Source: an uncultured Marvinbryantia sp.
GTDB taxonomy: Bacteria; Bacillota; Clostridia; Lachnospirales; Lachnospiraceae
Reading direction: 5' to 3'
NCBI GenBank assembly: GCA_947630735.1
Contig: CANRIR010000007.1
Span: forward strand, 1-64,000
Length of the DNA stretch: 64,000 nt
A program made the translations under genes and the position numbers. Under the pieces are notes generated by a model. That model worked only from the letters and a program-made list of their open reading frames with translations, did not search any database and was not told where the DNA came from. Numbering within the stretch: position 1 is the first letter of the stretch; each line of letters begins with the position of its first letter. Below are positions 8,117-17,549 of this stretch, one piece after another.

Positions 8117-9888
8117 GAGAACAAAAGAGCTGTGGGCGGATGCGGGGCGGGTATGTCCGGGCGCTTGCCCTCCTGTGCGGCCTTCTCGCGCAGGCCGCCG
8201 TCTTTTTGCTGGATTTCGCGCCTGCCAGGGCCCTGGAGAGCGGCGGGCAGGTCTTTGGGGAGGCGGAGACGGAAACCGCCGCGGGGCCGCGCGCGGTGCA
8301 CCTGGACATCGACACGGCGCACTGTTACGCCGGTATGGACAATTCCTACGCGCAGGGCTATATTCCGACGGCGGAGGACGGCGCGGTGCGCCTGGTGGTG
8401 CCCTTTGTGGCGGATGGGCCCCTGCGCGGCGGCTGCCTGACGGCGGAGCTTGTGATGGGGGAGAACGCGCCCTTTGTCTACGCGAATATCCGCAGGCAGG
8501 TGCAAAAAGAGACCTACCTGTTTGAACAGAGCACGGACGTCTATCTGTTTTGCTGCGATATTCAGCTGGAGCAGAACAGGCGCGGCGGGAAATACCCGGT
8601 GCTGGTGCGCGCGGTGGGCTATTCGGAGGCGGGGGAGCGGGCGGAGCTCGCCTGCAGGCTTTACATTACCGTCGCGGGCGGCGGTGCGGCCGGTGTGCCC
8701 TCCACGGAGGATCCCGATTATGTGCTGCCGGGACCGGACCACCCTTCGGGGGAGCCCGGGGCGGACGATCCATCTGCGGATCCTTCCACGGAACCATCCA
8801 CAGATCCAGCCACAGATCCGCCCGAGGAGCCGTCCACAGACCCGTCTGCGGAGAAGCCCACGGAGGAGCCCGCGGCAGAACCATTCACGGAGGAACCCGC
8901 GGCGGAAGGACCGGCGGATATTTCGGGAGGAGGCTTTTCGGGAGGCGGCTACGCGGATTACGGCGGTTCTTCGGGAGGCGCGCAGACGGAGAAGATCTAC
9001 CGCCAGCCCAAACTGATGCTGCTGCAGGAGGGGCTGCCGAAAGACGCCCTGCTCGCGGGCCAGAGTATGCCGCTTGCCTTGTCCCTGCAGAACATGAACG
9101 AGAGCGAGGCGATATACAATCTGAAAGTGACGGTAAAACCGGCGCAGGAGCAGCTGTCCCTCTCGGTGTCCACCTTCTATTTCGGCAGGGTTTACCCAAA
9201 GGAGACCATCGCCCTGCCCACACAGGTGAGCGCCGACGCGAACGCCGCAGCCGGGAAGGCCGCGGTAACGCTTTCCTATGAATATGAGAATGAAAAGGGA
9301 ACGTCGTACTCCGGCTCGGAGGAGTTCGTGCTGACGGTGGCCCAGTCGGTCCAGGCGGCGCTGGAGGGGTTTCAGATAGCGGGGCAGGTGTATTCCATGG
9401 AGACGGTGGAATCCCCCGTCCAGATCCGCAACCTGGGGAAAGCCACGATCTACAACGCCCAGGTGGAGCTTGCGGGGGAGGGCCTGTTTGCCACCGGCAC
9501 GGTGTTCGCGGGCAATCTGGAGGCCGGCGCTTCCTACGACGGGACCCTGCGCATTTATGTGGGGAACAAGAATATGGCGTCTATCTCGGACACCGGCGCG
9601 CAGACGGACGACAGTGCCTACGGCGCGGCTTCCGGCACCGTAACCCTCACTTTCGAGGACGCCTCCGGGGAAAAGTTCGCGCAGACGCAGGAGTTTTCCA
9701 CGGTCATCCAAAAACCGCAGATGGTGGAGCTGACCGTGACGGAGGGGGAGAAGCAGACCAACCAGTGGTGGGCGGCCGCCCTGGTGCTGGTGTTTTTGCT
9801 GCTCCTGCTTGTGACGGCGGCGATGGGCGTGCGCTTGAAAAAGAGCAGAAACGCGCTGGCCGATCTGCTGGCCGCGGACAGAAGGTAA
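8113..9888 (+). CDS. Surface protein with Thr/Pro/Asp/Glu linker and C-terminal TM (NEW3/COG1361-like)
   Basis: N-terminal signal, DPSTEPSTDPATDPPEEPSTDPS linker, Ig-like repeats, terminal WWAAALVLVFLLLLLVTAAMG TM. Confidence 0.75.
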   Translation: MREQKSCGRMRGGYVRALALLCGLLAQAAVFLLDFAPARALESGGQVFGEAETETAAGPRAVHLDIDTAHCYAGMDNSYAQGYIPTAEDGAVRLVVPFVADGPLRGGCLTAELVMGENAPFVYANIRRQVQKETYLFEQSTDVYLFCCDIQLEQNRRGGKYPVLVRAVGYSEAGERAELACRLYITVAGGGAAGVPSTEDPDYVLPGPDHPSGEPGADDPSADPSTEPSTDPATDPPEEPSTDPSAEKPTEEPAAEPFTEEPAAEGPADISGGGFSGGGYADYGGSSGGAQTEKIYRQPKLMLLQEGLPKDALLAGQSMPLALSLQNMNESEAIYNLKVTVKPAQEQLSLSVSTFYFGRVYPKETIALPTQVSADANAAAGKAAVTLSYEYENEKGTSYSGSEEFVLTVAQSVQAALEGFQIAGQVYSMETVESPVQIRNLGKATIYNAQVELAGEGLFATGTVFAGNLEAGASYDGTLRIYVGNKNMASISDTGAQTDDSAYGAASGTVTLTFEDASGEKFAQTQEFSTVIQKPQMVELTVTEGEKQTNQWWAAALVLVFLLLLLVTAAMGVRLKKSRNALADLLAADRR

Positions 9889-9906
9889 GGGGGAAAGGCG
9901 GGGCCT

Positions 9907-10596
9907 ATGCGAAGGAGAAAGACATACCTGGACGCCTTCGGGCCTGTTCTGGCCGGGGTGTTTCTGCTGATCCTGTGGCTGGTGGTGTGCACCGTCCAGG
10001 CCCAGCAGCGCCGCGGCGCGCTCTACACGCTGGAGGCGAGTCTGCCGAAGGGCAGGATCACGGAGGAGGTGCTGCTTGAGATGGAGAAGCTGCCGGGGTT
10101 TTGCGGGCGGAGCGTCTGTTACGGGGCGGACGCAAAGATTACCATTGGCATGTACACGGGGCAGGCGGAGATTTTGGGCGTGGATCTGGATGCCGGCATC
10201 CTGACGCTGGTTTTGTCCGCCGGGGAAAAGCCCGCGGGCAGCAGGCCGCTTCTCATCGTCGGGGAGGATTTTTTTCAGAGCCTGAAGGACGCCTACGGGC
10301 ACGCCGCAACCCAGAGGCAGCAGGAGATTTTAAAGCAGCAGCTGGGGGAGCTGGAGGCGAAGATCGCCGTGGAGGGCGCGGAGGGGAAATCCATAGCGGA
10401 CACCGCGCAGTTCCTCGGGATGGCGAAGGAGAGCGGCGTCTACATGGACGCCTCCCTCATGCGGGCATGGCTGGATAAATGGAACCTGCCGTGCCGCATC
10501 CGGCGCGTGTCGCTTGTGATCCGCGGCCTGGCCAACGCCGAAAGCGCGCAGGAGAGCCTTTGCAAGGCCGGTTTTGAGGCGGAACTGACCGGCTAA
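9907..10596 (+). CDS. Membrane-anchored hypothetical protein
   Basis: N-terminal TM (FGPVLAGVFLLILWLVVC) with extracytoplasmic domain; last gene of tight cluster. Confidence 0.65.
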   Translation: MRRRKTYLDAFGPVLAGVFLLILWLVVCTVQAQQRRGALYTLEASLPKGRITEEVLLEMEKLPGFCGRSVCYGADAKITIGMYTGQAEILGVDLDAGILTLVLSAGEKPAGSRPLLIVGEDFFQSLKDAYGHAATQRQQEILKQQLGELEAKIAVEGAEGKSIADTAQFLGMAKESGVYMDASLMRAWLDKWNLPCRIRRVSLVIRGLANAESAQESLCKAGFEAELTG

Positions 10597-10632
10597 ACCG
10601 GGGCCGCAGGGGAGAGATTCCTATAATAAGTG

Positions 10633-10661
10633 TTGAAAAAGCCCATGATTTGTGATAGCAT
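10633..10661 (+). promoter_or_regulatory. Putative upstream recA promoter
   Basis: TTGAAA, 17-nt spacer, TAGCAT. Confidence 0.45.
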
Positions 10662-10705
10662 AAGGGAGGGCAAAAAAGAATGCCCGCGCAAGGGAAAAAT
10701 ATCTG

Positions 10706-10734
10706 TTGACATTTCAAAAAAAGTAGGGTAGTAT
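10706..10734 (+). promoter_or_regulatory. recA sigma-A promoter
   Basis: TTGACA, 17-nt spacer, TAGTAT. Confidence 0.75.
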
Positions 10735-10745
10735 GAAACAAGATA

Positions 10746-10759
10746 CGAACATAAGTTCG
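10746..10759. promoter_or_regulatory. LexA/DinR SOS box
   Basis: CGAACATAAGTTCG matches Gram-positive CGAAC-N4-GTTCG, directly downstream of recA -10. Confidence 0.85.
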
Positions 10760-10781
10760 AATGAAATGAGGAGAGAGGATC

Positions 10782-11873
10782 ATGGGAAAAGACGATAGGA
10801 TGCAGGAAGAAAAGAAAAAGGCGCTGGACGCCGCACTTTCGCAGATAGAGAAGCAGTTTGGCAAGGGTTCCGTCATGAAGCTGGGGGATTCCGGCAGCAA
10901 CCTGAATGTGGAGACGATCCCCACAGGCTCTTTGAGCCTGGACATCGCGCTGGGGCTCGGCGGCATCCCCAAGGGCAGGATCGTGGAGATCTACGGCCCG
11001 GAGTCCAGCGGAAAGACCACCGTGGCGCTGCACATGGTGGCGGAGGTGCAGAAGCGCGGCGGCGTGGCGGGCTTTATCGACGCGGAGCACGCGCTGGATC
11101 CGGCCTACGCGGCGAAGATCGGCGTGGATATTGACAATCTGTACATCTCCCAGCCGGACAACGGCGAGCAGGCCATGGAGATCACGGAGACGCTGGTGCG
11201 CTCCGGCGCTGTGGACATCATCATTGTGGACTCCGTGGCGGCCCTGGTGCCCAAGGCGGAGATCGACGGGGACATGGGGGATTCCCATGTGGGACTGCAG
11301 GCGCGCCTGATGTCCCAGGCCCTGCGCAAGCTGACGGCGGTCATCAGCAAGACCAACTGTGTGGTCATTTTCATCAACCAGCTGCGCGAGAAGATCGGCG
11401 TCATGTTCGGCAACCCGGAGACCACCACCGGCGGGCGCGCTCTGAAATTCTATTCCTCCATCCGGCTGGACGTCCGCAGGGCGGAGACGTTAAAGCAGGC
11501 CGGGGAGGTCATCGGCAACCACACGCGCATCAAGGTGGTAAAGAATAAGATCGCGCCGCCCTTTAAAGAGGCGGAGTTTGACATCATGTTCGGCGAGGGC
11601 ATTTCCAGGGAGGGCGACATCATAGATCTGGCCGCAAACCTGGGGATCGTGGTAAAGAGCGGGGCCTGGTACGCCTACAACGACGCGAAGATCGGCCAGG
11701 GCCGTGAGAACGCGAAGCTGTACCTGCGGGAAAATCCCGCGGTCATGGATGAGATCGAGGCGAAAGTGCGCGAGCACTACGGGCTGCCGGTGGACAACGC
11801 GGGCCGCGCCGCGGATCTTGCCGCGGACGCAGCAGGTGCCGCAGACGCGGATCCGGCCGACGCCGCCAGGTGA
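10782..11873 (+). CDS. recA: Recombinase A
   Basis: [41 protein letters not shown]. Confidence 0.99.
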   Translation: MGKDDRMQEEKKKALDAALSQIEKQFGKGSVMKLGDSGSNLNVETIPTGSLSLDIALGLGGIPKGRIVEIYGPESSGKTTVALHMVAEVQKRGGVAGFIDAEHALDPAYAAKIGVDIDNLYISQPDNGEQAMEITETLVRSGAVDIIIVDSVAALVPKAEIDGDMGDSHVGLQARLMSQALRKLTAVISKTNCVVIFINQLREKIGVMFGNPETTTGGRALKFYSSIRLDVRRAETLKQAGEVIGNHTRIKVVKNKIAPPFKEAEFDIMFGEGISREGDIIDLAANLGIVVKSGAWYAYNDAKIGQGRENAKLYLRENPAVMDEIEAKVREHYGLPVDNAGRAADLAADAAGAADADPADAAR

Positions 11874-11879
11874 TCCGGC

Positions 11880-12335
11880 ATGGAGCAGGATCTGAAAAAG
11901 CGGGCGCGGCTGCGCTGCATGCACCTTCTGGAGCGGCGGGACTACACGGAAAAGCAGCTGCGCGACAAGCTGCGCATGGGAAAGACGGAATATCCGCCGG
12001 AGGTCATCGACGACGCCATCCGGTATGTGAAGGGCTATCGCTATGTGGACGACGCCCGCTACGCCTGCCGCTATGTGGAGTGCATGAAGGACAGAAAGAG
12101 CCGGAGGCAGATCGAGCAGGAGCTGTACCAGCGCGGCGTCTCCAGGGACCTTGTGCGAAGCGCGTTCGAGCAGTCCGAGAGCGTGCCGGAGGAGGAGCTG
12201 ATACGCGCCTGGATCGAGAAGCGCGGCTACGACGCGGCCGCGGCGGATGTCAAAGAAAAGCGCCGCATGTACGCGTTCCTGGCCAGAAAAGGGTTCTCCG
12301 CTTCCGCCATCGCGAGGGAATTGGATCTCCAATAA
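11880..12335 (+). CDS. recX: Regulatory protein RecX
   Basis: RecX-like three-helix repeats; directly follows recA. Confidence 0.9.
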   Translation: MEQDLKKRARLRCMHLLERRDYTEKQLRDKLRMGKTEYPPEVIDDAIRYVKGYRYVDDARYACRYVECMKDRKSRRQIEQELYQRGVSRDLVRSAFEQSESVPEEELIRAWIEKRGYDAAAADVKEKRRMYAFLARKGFSASAIARELDLQ

Positions 12336-12369
12336 ATTTGGCTTTTTTTGCTTTTTTGCTCTCGTGAAC

Positions 12370-12398
12370 TTGACAGAAGAAAAAAAACAGTATAGAAT
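12370..12398 (+). promoter_or_regulatory. rny promoter
   Basis: TTGACA, 17-nt spacer, TAGAAT. Confidence 0.65.
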
Positions 12399-12444
12399 TG
12401 AGTATTGTAGTCGTACAATGAAAACTTAATAAGGAGGTGCTCCT

Positions 12445-13998
12445 GTGAATGCAGTAACAACGATTATTGTCTGTGTTGCAGTCGCCTTGCTTGCAGCAGC
12501 TATTGGTTGGTTTGGCGCGCTGGTCTATCGGAAGAACGTGACCGAAAAGACGCTTGGAAGCGCAGAGGAAAAAGCCAGAAACATAATAGATGATGCATTG
12601 AAAGTTGCAGAGACGAAGAAGCGCGAAGCACTGCTCGAAGCGAAGGAAGAGACCATGAACCGCAAAAATGAGCTCGACCGGGAAACAAAAGAGAGAAGGG
12701 CAGAGCTGCAGAAGTATGAACGCCGCGTCTTGTCAAAGGAAGAAGCCATTGATAAGAAGTCTGATGCACTGGAAAAACGCGAGACGAGCCTGACAGCCAG
12801 GGAAGAAGAGTTAAAGAAAAAGAGCGTGGAGATCGAGCAGATCCACGAAAAGAAAATGCAGGAACTGGAGCGGATCTCAGGTTTAACCTCCGAACAAGCA
12901 AAAGACTATCTGTTGAAAACTGTTGAAGATGAAGTGAAGAGCGATACCGCCAGACTCTACAAGGAGCTGGAGAGTAGAGCAAAAGAAGAAGCAGGGAAAA
13001 AAGCAAAGGAGTATGTGGCCACTGCCATTCAGCGCTGTGCGGCTGACCATGTGGCGGAGACCACCATTTCCGTGGTGCAGCTTCCGAGCGATGAGATGAA
13101 GGGACGCATCATTGGGCGCGAGGGCCGGAATATCCGCACGCTCGAGACCATGACCGGTGTGGAACTGATCATCGACGATACGCCGGAGGCGGTTATCCTG
13201 TCCAGCTTCGATCCGATCCGGAGAGAAGTTGCAAGGATCGCACTGGAAAAACTGATCGTGGACGGGCGTATCCATCCGGCCAGGATCGAAGAGATGGTAG
13301 AAAAAGCACAAAAAGAAGTAGAAACGATGATTCGCGAGGAAGGCGAAGCAGCGGCTTTAGAAGTAGGAGTACATGGAATACACCCCGAACTGATACGGCT
13401 CCTTGGAAGGATGAAGTTCCGCACCAGCTACGGTCAGAACGCTTTGAAGCATTCGATTGAGGTGGCTCAGCTTTCAGGACTGCTGGCGGGGGAGATCGGC
13501 CTGGATATTCGCCTGGCGAAACGAGCCGGTTTGTTGCATGACATTGGCAAGTCCATCGACCATGAGATGGACGGATCCCACATACAGATCGGTGCGGATC
13601 TCTGTAAGAAATACAAAGAGTCCCCAACCGTCATCAACGCTGTGGAATCCCATCATGGCGATGTAGAACCAGAAACTTTAATTGCATGTATTGTACAGGC
13701 GGCAGACACCATATCGGCTGCGCGCCCGGGTGCAAGAAGAGAAACACTGGAAACATATACCAACAGATTAAAACAGTTAGAGGATATATCAAACAGCTTT
13801 AAGGGCGTTGATAAATCATTTGCTATTCAGGCAGGAAGAGAGATTCGCATTATGGTTGTTCCCGAGAAGGTCAGCGATGCCGACATGGTGCTGATGGCCA
13901 GAGATATTGCCAAGCAGATCGAGGCAGAATTGGAATATCCGGGACAGATCAAAGTCAGCGTGATCAGAGAATCACGCGCAGTAGATTACGCAAAATAA
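12445..13998 (+). CDS. rny: Ribonuclease Y
   Basis: N-terminal TM, coiled coil, KH ([12 protein letters not shown]), HD ([12 protein letters not shown]). Confidence 0.98.
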   Translation: MNAVTTIIVCVAVALLAAAIGWFGALVYRKNVTEKTLGSAEEKARNIIDDALKVAETKKREALLEAKEETMNRKNELDRETKERRAELQKYERRVLSKEEAIDKKSDALEKRETSLTAREEELKKKSVEIEQIHEKKMQELERISGLTSEQAKDYLLKTVEDEVKSDTARLYKELESRAKEEAGKKAKEYVATAIQRCAADHVAETTISVVQLPSDEMKGRIIGREGRNIRTLETMTGVELIIDDTPEAVILSSFDPIRREVARIALEKLIVDGRIHPARIEEMVEKAQKEVETMIREEGEAAALEVGVHGIHPELIRLLGRMKFRTSYGQNALKHSIEVAQLSGLLAGEIGLDIRLAKRAGLLHDIGKSIDHEMDGSHIQIGADLCKKYKESPTVINAVESHHGDVEPETLIACIVQAADTISAARPGARRETLETYTNRLKQLEDISNSFKGVDKSFAIQAGREIRIMVVPEKVSDADMVLMARDIAKQIEAELEYPGQIKVSVIRESRAVDYAK

Positions 13999-14007
13999 AA
14001 GACGACA

Positions 14008-14043
14008 CCGAATATCCGGCCAAACGGGTATTCGGTGTTTTGC
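14008..14043 (+). terminator. Rho-independent terminator after rny
   Basis: ACACCGAATA-tCCGGCCAAACGGG-TATTCGGTGTTTT. Confidence 0.75.
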
Positions 14044-14067
14044 GTGTATCATGAAACAGGAGATGAC

Positions 14068-15834
14068 ATGCGGGAGAAATTGATAAACTGGCTGAACAAT
14101 CTGAATTTGAAGAAGAAGCTGTGGGGGCTCTATTTTTTCTGCGTGCTTCTTCCGCTCATCGCCACGGACGGCGTTATTCTGTTGAGCCTGTGGCACTCGG
14201 AACAGGTGTCCCAGCGGCACAATATGGAGGAGGAGGCGAACGCAGTGCAGTACGCCATCTCCAATTTCGTGGAATACTCCGCCGTGATTGCGCGGAGCAT
14301 ATACATGAATACCTATGTGCAGGAATTTTTGACCGAGCGGTACGACGGCCCCGCGGACTATGTGGCAAATTACCAGAAGTTTATGCGCAACTCCCTGTTC
14401 GGCGGGAGCGCGGGACTGGAGAACGCCTGGGCCACCATCTATGCGGACAACGACACCATCGTCAACGGCGGCGGCGTCTACCGGCTTTCCGAGGCGGCGG
14501 ACACGCCCTGGTACAGGGAGTTTATGGGCCGCGACACGGACACCATGCTGCTGTTCTTTTACGACGATCTGGTGGTGCCCTACGAGCGGGCGCAGAGAAA
14601 GGTTTTGTTCCTGCGGAAGCTGAACCGCATCTTGAGCGACAATATGGAAAAGCTGCTGGCGATCGAGATCGACTATGGGAGCCTGGAGCGGGACGTGCGG
14701 AACATGTACTATGAATTTCCCGCCTATGTGTGCAGGGGGGACGAGGTCATGCTGACCAACGCGCAGGCCAATATCCTGGGCCAGCCCTTTGAACCGTTCG
14801 CGCTGCAGGACCAGGTGGGGTATGAACAGGATTTCACGCTCTACGGGGAGAAACTGCGCATCTGTGTTCTGAAGCCGGAGGACAACATCCTGCTGCTTTT
14901 GAAGAACAACCTGCCTCTTTTGGCGCTGCTGCTTTTGATCAACATCGTCCTGCCGCAGATCCTGATGAACCTCATCGGGAGCTCCATCACGATACGCCTG
15001 CAGAAACTGAGCCAGGTGTTTGAAAAGGAGAACAGCGACGTGCTGCTGCAGATCCCGGAGGCCAGCGGGAAAGACGAGATCGGTATTCTGATGGAGAACT
15101 ATAACCGCATGGCGCACCGCACCAACGAGCTGATTCAGACGGTGTACAAGGACCGTCTGAAGGAGCAGGAGATCGACATTGCGCGGCAGAAGGCGGAGCT
15201 TCTGGCGCTGCACAGCCAGATCAACCCGCACTTCCTTTTTAACGCGCTGGAGAGCATCCGCATGCACAGCATTGTAAAGGAAGAGTTTGAGACGGCCGGG
15301 ATGGTGGAAAAGCTGGCCGTCATGGAGCGCCAGAATGTGGACTGGACGTCGGACAGCAACACCGTCAGCCAGGAGATGGAGTTTGTGGAGGCCTATCTGG
15401 AGCTGCAGAAATACCGCTTCGGCGACCGGCTCTCCTATCGCCTGGAGGTGGAAAAGGAGTGCAAAGACCTGCGCATCCCCAAGCTGACCATCACCACATT
15501 TGTGGAGAATGCCTGCGTGCACGGCATCGAGAGCAAGACCACGCCGGGCTGGATCTTTGTGCGCGTCTACCGGGAGCGGGACAGCCTGTGCATCGAGGTG
15601 GAGGACACGGGCGGCGGCATGAGCGAGGAAGAGCTGAAATCCATCCGCGTGCGGATGCGCGACGCCAGCATAGAGATGCTCCAGGAAAAAGGAAGGGTGG
15701 GCATTGTAAACGCCTGCCTGCGGATCAGGATGATGACCGGGGACAGGGCAAAGTTCCTGGCGGAGAGCGAGGAGGGGATCGGCACGACGGTGCAGATCCG
15801 GATCCCGCTGGAGGCACTGAGGGAAGAGAGGTAA
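14068..15834 (+). CDS. Sensor histidine kinase, YesM/LytS-type
   Basis: HSQINPHFLFNALESIR, HAMP region, ENACVHGIE, GVGI-like G-box; start MREKLINWL after AGGAG. Confidence 0.93.
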   Translation: MREKLINWLNNLNLKKKLWGLYFFCVLLPLIATDGVILLSLWHSEQVSQRHNMEEEANAVQYAISNFVEYSAVIARSIYMNTYVQEFLTERYDGPADYVANYQKFMRNSLFGGSAGLENAWATIYADNDTIVNGGGVYRLSEAADTPWYREFMGRDTDTMLLFFYDDLVVPYERAQRKVLFLRKLNRILSDNMEKLLAIEIDYGSLERDVRNMYYEFPAYVCRGDEVMLTNAQANILGQPFEPFALQDQVGYEQDFTLYGEKLRICVLKPEDNILLLLKNNLPLLALLLLINIVLPQILMNLIGSSITIRLQKLSQVFEKENSDVLLQIPEASGKDEIGILMENYNRMAHRTNELIQTVYKDRLKEQEIDIARQKAELLALHSQINPHFLFNALESIRMHSIVKEEFETAGMVEKLAVMERQNVDWTSDSNTVSQEMEFVEAYLELQKYRFGDRLSYRLEVEKECKDLRIPKLTITTFVENACVHGIESKTTPGWIFVRVYRERDSLCIEVEDTGGGMSEEELKSIRVRMRDASIEMLQEKGRVGIVNACLRIRMMTGDRAKFLAESEEGIGTTVQIRIPLEALREER

Positions 15835-15840
15835 TGCGCC

Positions 15841-17436
15841 ATGCTGAAAGTGCTGCTTGTGGACGATGAATATTTTATCCTGCAGGGTCTGATGCTGCTC
15901 ATCGACTGGGAAGCGGAGGGCTATGAGATCGCGGCCACCGCCGCGAATGGGCAGGAAGCGCTGGAATATTTAAGAGAGCACAGGGTGGACCTTGTCATCA
16001 CGGACATCGCCATGCCCGTGATGACGGGGCTGGAGCTTATGGAGGCCGTCCACAGCGAGGGCGTTTCCGAGGCCGCCTTTGTGATCTTAAGCGGTTACAG
16101 CGACTTTTCCTTTGCCCGGCAGGCCCTTCGGGACGGCTGCATGGACTATCTGCTGAAACCGGTCAAGAAGGAGGACCTGCAGAACCTGCTGCGCAAATTT
16201 AACCACATGTCCCAGAGCCAGAAGCAGGAGCAGCAGAACCAGAGGCAGTTTGAGGACGCCTACATGGCGCGCAACATCATCGCGCTGCTTTTGGGCAAGC
16301 ACGACGACTACAATCTGGGCTATGTGAAGGACCACATGAAGCTGTCCGGCGGCATCCGCTACATCGAGATCGAGTACTGCAGTCTGGAGGACGTGGACGC
16401 GGAGGAGGGCGAGGCGCGTATTCTCCAGCGCAGGCTCTATCAGATGTGCCGCCAGATCCTGAAGGAGGACGGCGCGCACTGCATTTTCGACGCGAGCCAG
16501 GACAGCGTCAGCTACGGCGTGGGGCTGATCTACTGCGATTACATGGCCCAGGAGGCCGGCACAGACGAGGCGGAATATCTCTCACAGCTCCACAGGAACC
16601 TGGAACTTCTGGCAGGCGGCGAGATCCGGATGCTGGCCGGCAAAAAGGTGTCCGACATTACCCTGCTCTCCCAGTCCTACGGCACGGCCTGTATGCTGCG
16701 GTCCCTGGAAGCCTTTCATAAGAAAAAACCCATCTATTATTATGAGGCGGAAATCCAGGTGCGCCAGGGCGGGATCGCCCTGTGCAAGGAAAATCTGGAC
16801 GCTCTGATCGCCGCCGTGGAGCAGAACGACCCCATGGAGATCCGCAAAGGGGTGGACGCCCTGTTTGCCAGGATGCAGCAGAGCAATATGGCCGGGGACA
16901 GCGTGAACCTGAACATCAACTACCTGCTGTTCCAGCTGGTGCACCTGGCGTCGGAGCTGGACGACGAGGCGGATCAGGAGGAGATCCTGCACTTTATCAG
17001 TGCCAGCTCCTTCGAGGAGGGGATCATGCGTGGCAGCAGCCGCCACCTGACCCGCTTTGCCTGCGAGTACGCCGAGTATCTCATGCAGCTGCGCAGAAAT
17101 GTCTCCAGCGGCGTCCTGCAGGAGATCGAGAAGGAGATCCGCAAAAATTACGCGGAAAACCTGACCCTGCGGGACCTTGGGAAAAAGTATTATGTCAACA
17201 GCTCCTACTTAGGCCAGATCTTCCGGAAAAAATACGGGCAGTCCTTTAAGGATTACCTGAATAATTACAGGATCGCCGAGGCGTCCAAGCAGCTTTTAAA
17301 TACGGACAAAAAGATCGGCCAGATCGCGGAGGACGTGGGCTACCGGGACGGGGACTACTTCATCCGCAAGTTTATCGAGGTAAAGGGCTGCACGCCCTCC
17401 CGTTTCCGAAAAAGTATGGGTCAGACGCTGGACTAG
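15841..17436 (+). CDS. AraC-family response regulator, YesN-type
   Basis: LLVDDEYFILQGL receiver, C-terminal HTH YFIRKFIEVKGCTPSRFR. Confidence 0.95.
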   Translation: MLKVLLVDDEYFILQGLMLLIDWEAEGYEIAATAANGQEALEYLREHRVDLVITDIAMPVMTGLELMEAVHSEGVSEAAFVILSGYSDFSFARQALRDGCMDYLLKPVKKEDLQNLLRKFNHMSQSQKQEQQNQRQFEDAYMARNIIALLLGKHDDYNLGYVKDHMKLSGGIRYIEIEYCSLEDVDAEEGEARILQRRLYQMCRQILKEDGAHCIFDASQDSVSYGVGLIYCDYMAQEAGTDEAEYLSQLHRNLELLAGGEIRMLAGKKVSDITLLSQSYGTACMLRSLEAFHKKKPIYYYEAEIQVRQGGIALCKENLDALIAAVEQNDPMEIRKGVDALFARMQQSNMAGDSVNLNINYLLFQLVHLASELDDEADQEEILHFISASSFEEGIMRGSSRHLTRFACEYAEYLMQLRRNVSSGVLQEIEKEIRKNYAENLTLRDLGKKYYVNSSYLGQIFRKKYGQSFKDYLNNYRIAEASKQLLNTDKKIGQIAEDVGYRDGDYFIRKFIEVKGCTPSRFRKSMGQTLD

Positions 17437-17469
17437 AATTTTTCAGGGTTTTTACTGGATTTTCTCAGG

Positions 17470-17497
17470 TTGTACATTTTTGTATAGAATATATAAT
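17470..17497 (+). promoter_or_regulatory. Promoter of sugar ABC operon
   Basis: TTGTAC (17470-75), 16-nt spacer, TATAAT (17492-97); TCAGG half-sites at 17443 and 17465. Confidence 0.55.
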
Positions 17498-17549
17498 AAA
17501 ATCAGGTTTTGAGGACCGAAGAAAAATATTTTATACAAGGAGGGTAAAC

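Noticed and set aside
8760-8930. Possible CRISPR-like or intergenic repeat array
   Set aside because: The repeats are in-frame coding for a Thr/Pro/Asp linker, with no spacers.
7480-10302. 940-aa minus-strand ORF antisense to the ABC/surface genes
   Set aside because: High GC3 on the coding strand creates long stop-free antisense frames. The plus strand encodes clear Walker motifs, signal peptide and TM segments, and the antisense translation is Arg/His/Gln-rich low complexity.
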